The notes under the pieces are model-generated. The model was not told the DNA's origin. It worked only from the letters and a program-made list of their open reading frames with translations, and did not search any database. From Desulfobacteraceae bacterium (GTDB lineage: Bacteria > Desulfobacterota > Desulfobacteria > Desulfobacterales > Desulfobacteraceae): 11,412 nt of DNA. This document shows positions 6,021 through 11,412 of the stretch, piece by piece. A program made the position numbers and the translations under genes. The DNA is taken from positions 1-11,412 of the forward strand of contig PIVQ01000171.1 in NCBI GenBank assembly GCA_003354055.1, in the 5' to 3' direction. Within the stretch, counting starts at the first letter, position 1, and every line of letters begins with the position of its first letter.

Positions 6021-7511
6021 ATGATTTTAGATCAATTGCCGGATAAAGAGACCTTTGTTGAACTTGCCAAAACCGCCAATGTTATTCCAGTGGCAACGAG
6101 GGTGCTGGCCGATACGGACACTCCGGTGTCCATTCTCCAAAAATGCTATGATAAAGATAAAGAATGTTTTCTTCTGGAAAGTGTGGAAGGTGGTGAACGA
6201 TGGGCCAGATACAGTTTCCTTGGGGTGTCTGCCTTCGGTCATATCAAGGTTTTCAACTCCCATGTGGAAATCACCACTCGTCGGGATTCCAAAAAAATTC
6301 CCCATGACAATGATCCATTAGGAGTAATGCGGGAGATTGTTCAGGGGTATAAACCTGCCAATATCCCTGATCTGCCCAGGTTCTGGAGCGGCGTCACAGG
6401 ATATTTCACCTATGAGGTGGTCTCCTTTTTTGAAGATATCCCGGTCTCTCTGCCCGATGATACCCCGTACGGCCATTTTATCATTCCGGAACAGATGGTG
6501 ATTTTTGACAATGTCAAACAGACCCTGACCTGTTTGAATATTTGCTATCTTACACAGGCTTCGGATCCTGAGGCCGTGTATACCCAGGCCAGAAAAGACC
6601 TGGCCGATCTAGTGGATATCTTAAAACAGCCCTTTACTCAGCCCGTATATCCGACCCCGACGCAAGTGGCACTAAGCCCCATGACACCGGCTGAGGAGTA
6701 CATGAATGGAGTCAAACAGATAAAGGAACATATTGTGGAAGGTGATATCTTCCAGGCGGTATACTCCCAGCCATTTGCCTGTGAGACGGATGTGGATCCT
6801 TTGCTTATCTATCGGGCCCAGCGGTATATCAACCCCTCCCCCTATATGTTTTTCATGAACTTCAAAGACCTGGTGATTGCGGGCTCATCTCCTGAAACCA
6901 TGGTTCGCCTGGAAAACAGGGTGGCTACGCTGCGTCCCATTGCAGGGACGAGACCCCGTGGAAAAACAGAACAGGAAGACAGAAAGCTTGCTGACGACCT
7001 TTTAAATGACGACAAGGAAAAAGCCGAGCATGTCATGCTCATCGACCTTGGGCGGAACGACCTTGGCCGGGTGGCTGAGGCCGGCACGGTTCAGGTCACG
7101 GATACCATGGTTATTGAGCGGTACTCCCATGTGATGCACCTGGTATCCAATATTACCTGCGATCTCAAACCGGAATGTGATGCCTTTGATCTGTTCAAGG
7201 CCACCTTCCCTGCAGGCACCTTGTCAGGAGCCCCTAAAATCCGTGCCATGGAAATTATCGGCGAACTGGAAAACAGGCCCAGGGGAGTATACGGCGGAGC
7301 AGCCGGATATATTTCCTTTACGGGGAACATGGATTTTGCCATAACCATACGCACGGCTGTCATGGAGCAGGGTAAACTTACGGTCCAGGCCGGTGCGGGC
7401 ATTGTCCATGATTCAGATCCGAAAACAGAGCTTGAAGAATGCATCAACAAGGCCAAAAGTGTGGAAACCGCTTTAAAACTGGCCCTGTCACAAGTTGAGG
7501 GAGGCAGATAA
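6021..7511 (+). CDS. trpE: anthranilate synthase component I
   Basis: A 496-residue TrpE, which makes anthranilate from chorismate using ammonia delivered by TrpG. The N-terminal regulatory region carries the tryptophan-binding LLES (51-54), and the second feedback-site motif NPSPYMF is at 271-277, so end-product inhibition is probably intact. The catalytic chorismate-binding domain shows IAGTRPRGKT, the EDRKLADDLL helix, LIDLGRNDLGRV, ERYSHVMHL, FPAGTLSGAPK and the C-terminal GAGIVHDSDP. Length is normal for the family. I chose the ATG at 6021, which follows AGGA at 6009-6012 and opens with the usual short N-terminus; an in-frame TTG at 5994 has no support. The TAA stop overlaps the trpG ATG by one base. 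The leader attenuator and the neighbouring trpDCF genes favour tryptophan over folate synthesis as its job. Confidence 0.97.
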   Translation: MILDQLPDKETFVELAKTANVIPVATRVLADTDTPVSILQKCYDKDKECFLLESVEGGERWARYSFLGVSAFGHIKVFNSHVEITTRRDSKKIPHDNDPLGVMREIVQGYKPANIPDLPRFWSGVTGYFTYEVVSFFEDIPVSLPDDTPYGHFIIPEQMVIFDNVKQTLTCLNICYLTQASDPEAVYTQARKDLADLVDILKQPFTQPVYPTPTQVALSPMTPAEEYMNGVKQIKEHIVEGDIFQAVYSQPFACETDVDPLLIYRAQRYINPSPYMFFMNFKDLVIAGSSPETMVRLENRVATLRPIAGTRPRGKTEQEDRKLADDLLNDDKEKAEHVMLIDLGRNDLGRVAEAGTVQVTDTMVIERYSHVMHLVSNITCDLKPECDAFDLFKATFPAGTLSGAPKIRAMEIIGELENRPRGVYGGAAGYISFTGNMDFAITIRTAVMEQGKLTVQAGAGIVHDSDPKTELEECINKAKSVETALKLALSQVEGGR

Positions 7512-8080
7512 TGAAGGTCGCTATAATTGATAATTATGATTCCTTTACATTCAACCTGGTACACTATGTACTACACACAGGAGTTGAAGTAGAGGTCTTT
7601 CGAAATGATAAAATTACTGTGGAAGAACTTGAAATCATGAATCCCGGTGCCATTATAATTTCACCGGGACCGGGAAGGCCAGAAGATGCCGGTATCTCCC
7701 TTGCACTGGTTAAAAAACTGTCCGGGAAAATCCCAATTTTAGGGGTCTGCCTGGGCCACCAAACCATTGCCCAGAGTTTCGGCGGGACCATCATCCATGC
7801 CAAGGCCATCATGCACGGCAAAACCTCCATGGTCACGGCTGACGGGGAGCAAATCTTTTCAGGCCTAAAAAAGCCCTTTTCCGTAATGCGTTACCATTCC
7901 CTGGCAGTTCAGGAATCAGACCTGCCGGACTGTCTTATGGTCACGGCCAGAACAGAAGACGGTGAGATCATGGGGCTGCGGCACAAGGAGCACCCCACCC
8001 AGGGAGTTCAGTTCCATCCGGAATCCTTTATGACCACTGTGGGCAAACGATTGATCCGAAATTTTATCAAAGGAGTATGA
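7511..8080 (+). CDS. trpG: anthranilate synthase component II (glutamine amidotransferase)
   Basis: A 189-residue class I glutamine amidotransferase that releases ammonia from glutamine for TrpE. The N-terminus IDNYDSFTFNLV (6-17) is typical. The oxyanion motif SPGPGRPEDAG is at 51-61, the nucleophile Cys80 sits in GVCLGHQ, and His169 and Glu171 of the triad are in QFHPES. The MRYHSLAV segment is also conserved in TrpG/PabA proteins. It is a stand-alone subunit, not fused to TrpE or TrpD. The start shares one base with the trpE stop (TAATG), and GGGAGG just upstream lies inside trpE, so equal synthesis of the two subunits by translational coupling is likely. The same subunit could also serve aminodeoxychorismate synthase if the genome lacks a separate pabA. 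Confidence 0.97.
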   Translation: MKVAIIDNYDSFTFNLVHYVLHTGVEVEVFRNDKITVEELEIMNPGAIIISPGPGRPEDAGISLALVKKLSGKIPILGVCLGHQTIAQSFGGTIIHAKAIMHGKTSMVTADGEQIFSGLKKPFSVMRYHSLAVQESDLPDCLMVTARTEDGEIMGLRHKEHPTQGVQFHPESFMTTVGKRLIRNFIKGV

Positions 8081-8081
8081 T

Positions 8082-9101
8082 ATGAGCTTTACCACTCATC
8101 TGAACACCATTATCTCAGGACAGGACCTTGACCAGGACCACATGGCCCAGATGCTGACCGATATCTTTTCAGGGTCGATCACCGAAGCCCAGATCGGTGC
8201 TATGATGGCGGCACTTGCCACCAAGGGGGAAACCTTTGAAGAACTGGCAGGGGCAGCACGGGCCATGCGCAGAAAGGCAGTCCGTATCCAGACCCTTTCC
8301 AAAAAAGTTATAGATACCTGCGGCACGGGCGGAGATGCTTCAGGATCCTTTAATATTTCCACCACCACAGCCTTTGTTGTGGCTGGCGCCGGCATTACCG
8401 TGGCCAAACACGGAAACCGCAGTATTTCAAGCAAATGCGGCTCCGCAGACGTACTGGAAGAACTTGGGGTTAACCTCAAAACAGATCCTGAAATTGTTGA
8501 AGAGGCTGTCAATGAAATCGGTATCGGGTTCATGTTTGCCCCCATGTACCACGGATCCATGAAATATGCAGGCAAGGCCAGACAGGACTGCGGTATCCGA
8601 AGTATCTTCAATATGCTCGGACCCTTGACCAATCCGGCCTCTGCCTCCTGCCAGATCCTGGGTGTCTATTCTCCTGATCTGACCGAAATGTTTGCCCGCG
8701 CCCTGAAACTGCTCGGTGTGGAAAAAGCCTTTGTGGTACACGGTCATGACGGCATGGACGAGATGACCACCACAGACCTCACCCGGGTTACGGAACTTGC
8801 GGACGGAATGATCAAAACCTATGACATAGATCCCCTGTCCTATTTTGAAGACTATGCCGATCCCAAGGATCTGCTGGGCGGAGATGTCAAGAAAAATGCC
8901 GCCATCACCATGGCCATACTCAAGGGTGAAACCGGTCCCAGGCAGGATATTGTCCTACTCAATGCAGGCGCAGGTCTTGTGGCGGCAGATGCTGCCCCCA
9001 CCATTGAAAAGGGAATTGAACTTGCCAGACAGGCCATTGAATCAGGCGCGGCCCTGGAAAAACTGGAACAATTGGCAGCTTACACCCAGGAGAACGGCTA
9101 A
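8082..9101 (+). CDS. trpD: anthranilate phosphoribosyltransferase
   Basis: A 339-residue TrpD, which joins anthranilate to PRPP to give phosphoribosylanthranilate. Visible motifs are the PRPP-binding GTGGD at 81-85, KHGNR at 109-113 for anthranilate/PRPP binding, SKCGSADVLEELG just after it, the anthranilate-site segment with QDCGIRSIFNMLGPLTNP, and VHGHDGMDE near residue 220. The helical N-terminal domain (about 1-70) is complete and the length is standard. One base separates it from trpG; AGGAG at 8071-8075, within the end of trpG, is its ribosome binding site. The one-base gap to trpC continues the compact operon. Confidence 0.97.
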   Translation: MSFTTHLNTIISGQDLDQDHMAQMLTDIFSGSITEAQIGAMMAALATKGETFEELAGAARAMRRKAVRIQTLSKKVIDTCGTGGDASGSFNISTTTAFVVAGAGITVAKHGNRSISSKCGSADVLEELGVNLKTDPEIVEEAVNEIGIGFMFAPMYHGSMKYAGKARQDCGIRSIFNMLGPLTNPASASCQILGVYSPDLTEMFARALKLLGVEKAFVVHGHDGMDEMTTTDLTRVTELADGMIKTYDIDPLSYFEDYADPKDLLGGDVKKNAAITMAILKGETGPRQDIVLLNAGAGLVAADAAPTIEKGIELARQAIESGAALEKLEQLAAYTQENG

Positions 9102-9102
9102 G

Positions 9103-9909
9103 ATGGAAGGTTTTCTCAAAACGGTTGTAGATGTAAAGAAAGAAGAGATCATGCGATCTCAGACCAAAACCCCGCTGAAAGCGATCCGCCATGATGCGGA
9201 AAGCACCCCGGCTCCGGCAGACTTTTCCGCTGCAATGGCCCAAAGCACCCACAAAGACCCCGGCATTATTGCAGAGGTAAAAAAAGCCTCCCCCTCCAAG
9301 GGAGATATCCGGACGGATCTGAATGTAGAGGCCTATGCGCAGGCCTATACACAGGGGGGTGCCAGAGCGATTTCCGTGCTCACCGAATCAAAATATTTCA
9401 AGGGCAGTCTAAACGACCTTGAAACTGTGTGCAAAAACACAGACCTTCCGGTGCTGCGAAAGGATTTCATCTTCACCGAGTACCAGATCTATGAAGCCAA
9501 GCTATCCGGAGCATCTGCCGCGCTTTTGATCACCACAATGCTCGACCCATCACAGCAGGCGGAACTGACAAGCCTGACCCGGGAACTTGGCATGGAACCT
9601 CTGGTGGAAATCAATTCGGAATGGGAGTTTGAACAGGCCTATACCGCCGGCGCCCGGGTGGTGGGTATCAACAATAGAAACCTTTCCACCCTTGAAACCG
9701 ACCCCACGATCGCCAAACGAGTGGCAAAGATATTCCCTGATGACATCATCGCGGTTGAAGCCTCGGGTATATCCGGACGTGACGGTATTGAAGCCGGGCT
9801 GGACAATAATATTTTCAACTTTCTGGTGGGTGAAAGCATTGTCCGTTCTGAAGATCCTGAATCTTTTATCCTTACCCTTTGCGGCAAAGATAAAAACCAA
9901 ATAAAATAA
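9103..9909 (+). CDS. trpC: indole-3-glycerol-phosphate synthase
   Basis: A 268-residue monofunctional IGPS, a TIM barrel that closes the indole ring of CdRP. By family comparison the catalytic and binding residues are all present: Glu58 and Lys60 in AEVKKASPSKG, Lys120 in LRKDF, Glu169 in LVEINS, Asn190 in GINNRNL, and Glu219 with Ser221 in VEASGIS. The phosphate-binding end is FLVGESIV. The correct start is the ATG at 9103, preceded by AGGAGA at 9088-9093. The frame is open further upstream, but that extension overlaps trpD in another frame and has no homology signal. It is not fused to TrpF, unlike the E. coli bifunctional enzyme. Confidence 0.97.
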   Translation: MEGFLKTVVDVKKEEIMRSQTKTPLKAIRHDAESTPAPADFSAAMAQSTHKDPGIIAEVKKASPSKGDIRTDLNVEAYAQAYTQGGARAISVLTESKYFKGSLNDLETVCKNTDLPVLRKDFIFTEYQIYEAKLSGASAALLITTMLDPSQQAELTSLTRELGMEPLVEINSEWEFEQAYTAGARVVGINNRNLSTLETDPTIAKRVAKIFPDDIIAVEASGISGRDGIEAGLDNNIFNFLVGESIVRSEDPESFILTLCGKDKNQIK

Positions 9910-9911
9910 TC

Positions 9912-10586
9912 ATGACTGATATTTCTAAAATTCCAGCCAAATGGCAATCCTCCACCACCAAACGGCCCCTGGTAAAAATCTGCGGTCTCACACAGGTAGA
10001 GAACGCCCTGGATTGCTTCCGCGCAGGTGCTGATATGATCGGTCTGGTGTTTTTCAGAAAAAGCCCTCGGAACCTCTCCTTTTTCCAGGCCAAGGAAATC
10101 ACCCGTGCCCTGCCCGACCATATTCTGACTTGCGGTGTATTTGTGGATGCAGAGTATAGTACGATTATGGAAACAGCAGAGATATGCGGCATAAGGGCAG
10201 CCCAGCTCCATGGCACCGAATCCCCGGAACTTGTGGAAAGACTTTCCGGCCAGGGTCTTGTGGTCATCAAGGCCTTTTTTGCGACCAGAGAGCCCAAGCT
10301 GTCCAGGACTGAAGACTACCCCTGCGCAGATTTCTGCCTCGCAGAGTATGGAAAAGGAGTATTGCCGGGAGGCAATGCGGAAACCTGGAACTACGGCCTG
10401 GCATCTGATCTGAATACCCGGGTGCCTTTGATGCTGGCCGGGGGCCTCACGCCGGATAATGTCGGGGAGGCAGTTTCCCAGACCAATCCGATTGCTGTGG
10501 ATGCCTCGTCAGGGGTGGAACAGGCGCCGGGAATCAAAGACATTAAAAAGGTAAGGGCCTTTATATCAGCTGCTAAAGCCGGATGA
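9912..10586 (+). CDS. trpF: phosphoribosylanthranilate isomerase
   Basis: A 224-residue TrpF, slightly long for the family because of about 18 residues ahead of the usual VKICGL start. Cys24 in KICGL is the expected general base. GADMIGLVFF, RNLSFFQA, CGVFVD, AAQLHG, LMLAGGLTPDNV and VDASSGVEQAPGIKD are the family's barrel strands and phosphate-binding loops. At the place of the general-acid Asp of E. coli-type TrpF (VLDNGQGGSG) this protein reads CLAEYGKGVLPGGN, so Glu145 probably replaces it. The gene starts 2 bases after trpC and has no clear Shine-Dalgarno, so expression probably depends on ribosomes finishing trpC. It is the last plus-strand gene here; trpB and trpA do not follow. Confidence 0.94.
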   Translation: MTDISKIPAKWQSSTTKRPLVKICGLTQVENALDCFRAGADMIGLVFFRKSPRNLSFFQAKEITRALPDHILTCGVFVDAEYSTIMETAEICGIRAAQLHGTESPELVERLSGQGLVVIKAFFATREPKLSRTEDYPCADFCLAEYGKGVLPGGNAETWNYGLASDLNTRVPLMLAGGLTPDNVGEAVSQTNPIAVDASSGVEQAPGIKDIKKVRAFISAAKAG

Positions 10587-10603
10587 TTTTCTTTCCCATA
10601 GGG

Positions 10604-11338
10604 TTATCTCACTAATATATTGTTTCCCGGATAGATTTTGTCCTGTGCCGACAGATTATTCAGCTTTCTGATGGCAGCTACCGAAGTTTTGTACTTCTGG
10701 GAAATGGACCAGATAGTCTCCCCTTTCTTAACCGTATGGAAAAGGGAGGCCTTCTTAGGCTGAGCCGTTTTCTTTGGCTGGGTCGTTTTCTTTTTAACCG
10801 GGACTTTTTCAGGAATTATGGTTGTCGTTTTAGCAACCTTAGGAGTAGATTTTCGAGAGGCAGTAGTGGCCTTTTTTGCAGCCCCCATCCGTTTCTCTAT
10901 TTTTCCCATTCGTTCAATCATGGAATCCAGCTTCAGGGTCACGGCTGTTTCCAGTCGGGATACCCGCTGAGATAGTGCAGCAAGATCTTTGGGTGAAGTT
11001 GACTCCTCATCAGAGTCTGGTGAAAAAGAGGCCATCCGTGTAAGAGAGACTTCCAAAGCGGAAATTCTTTTCTCCAGACCCTGTCCGTCCATTCCAACAA
11101 GATTTCCTTTATCACCGCCGGTATTCCCTGTTACCGAATCAGAGCCGGAAGAGCGAAAAAAGAAAAAGAAAACAAGTACAGTCACCACCAGGGCACCCGC
11201 AATAATCATGGTAAATTCATTCTTTTTAAGCAGAGAGCCGTCTAAATCAAGGCCATCTGTCTTTTTGGCTTTTTTCTTCTGATTGGTATTTTTCTGGGTG
11301 GTGGGTATCTTTGATTCGATTTTGGCCTTTTGTTTCAT
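10604..11338 (-). CDS. Membrane-anchored coiled-coil protein with C-terminal LysM domain
   Basis: A 244-residue protein with a lysine-rich cytoplasmic N-terminus (1-41, strongly basic), one transmembrane helix at about 42-61 ending in five phenylalanines, and a Ser/Gly linker. A heptad-like segment follows at about 88-150 (LEKRISALEVSLTRM, then LSQRVSRLETAV and SMIERMGKIEKRM). Next is a Lys/Thr/Pro-rich spacer at about 153-196 with QPKKTAQPKKA repeats, and a LysM domain at 200-244 (HTVKKGETIWSISQKY, then AIRKLNNL and IYPGNNILV). The topology implies a signal anchor with the LysM facing peptidoglycan in the periplasm. No catalytic domain is present, so a structural or scaffolding role at the cell wall is inferred. 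AGGAG (11346-11350 on the minus strand) supports the start. It converges on trpF with 17 bases between the stop codons and no visible terminator hairpin. Confidence 0.88.
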   Translation of the reverse strand: MKQKAKIESKIPTTQKNTNQKKKAKKTDGLDLDGSLLKKNEFTMIIAGALVVTVLVFFFFFRSSGSDSVTGNTGGDKGNLVGMDGQGLEKRISALEVSLTRMASFSPDSDEESTSPKDLAALSQRVSRLETAVTLKLDSMIERMGKIEKRMGAAKKATTASRKSTPKVAKTTTIIPEKVPVKKKTTQPKKTAQPKKASLFHTVKKGETIWSISQKYKTSVAAIRKLNNLSAQDKIYPGNNILVR

Positions 11339-11374
11339 CCTAAAGCTCCTGTGTAAGAATTTAGCACCTACCCT

Positions 11375-11402
11375 TTCATATCATCTGGGCTTTATTTTTC
11401 AA
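11375..11402 (-). promoter_or_regulatory. Possible promoter of the LysM gene
   Basis: On the minus strand TTGAAA (11402-11397) is followed after 16 bases by TATGAA (11380-11375), 36 bases ahead of the ATG. The -35 matches five of six consensus bases and the -10 four of six. This is a weak, unverified match, and the upstream gene lies outside the window. Confidence 0.3.
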
Positions 11403-11412
11403 CCCATAAGCG

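Noticed and set aside
8096..8632. 178-codon minus-strand ORF opposite trpD
   Set aside because: A shadow of the conserved trpD frame, with no start signal or motif of its own.
8845..9102. Upstream extension of TrpC
   Set aside because: The frame is open but overlaps trpD out of frame; the extra 86 codons look like shadow sequence and the ATG at 9103 has AGGAGA.

Overview
The window reads as ordinary chromosomal sequence from a Gram-negative bacterium, most probably an anaerobic Desulfobacterota (Desulfobacteraceae-like) organism. This placement is inferred from the style of the protein sequences, the B12-type radical SAM gene and the lipoprotein signal, not from any database match. I see no phage, transposase, tRNA, rRNA or CRISPR.

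Layout: (1) 1-975, minus strand, the N-terminal 325 codons of an RlmD/RumA-type Fe-S rRNA uracil-5-methyltransferase running off the left edge. (2) 1083-2699, plus strand, an alpha/beta hydrolase followed by a lipoprotein-type beta-carbonic anhydrase. (3) 2714-5490, minus strand, a two-gene unit in which a B12-type radical SAM protein (C-X4-C-X2-C cluster motif) is coupled to cinA by a one-base TAATG overlap. A strong hairpin lies in the last codons of cinA, facing the end of the carbonic anhydrase gene. (4) 5491-6020, a regulatory interval holding a nested palindromic element (about 5574-5691), a sigma-70-like promoter, a 32-residue trp leader peptide with Trp codons 15, 16 and 21, and an intrinsic terminator. 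Together the last two look like a ribosome-mediated trp attenuator. (5) 6021-10586, plus strand, a tightly packed trpE-trpG-trpD-trpC-trpF operon (junctions from a 1-base overlap to a 2-base gap). (6) 10604-11338, minus strand, a membrane-anchored coiled-coil LysM protein, convergent with trpF.

The five trp genes take chorismate through anthranilate and phosphoribosylanthranilate to indole-3-glycerol phosphate. trpB and trpA, which would finish the pathway, are not in the window: the next gene is on the opposite strand. Expression of the operon is probably set by tryptophanyl-tRNA charging through the leader peptide, with feedback inhibition at TrpE.

I found no obviously new multi-gene system. 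The points most worth a second look are the attenuator, the nested palindrome beside it, the probable Asp-to-Glu change at the TrpF general acid, the missing trpBA, and the spacing of the radical SAM cysteines.
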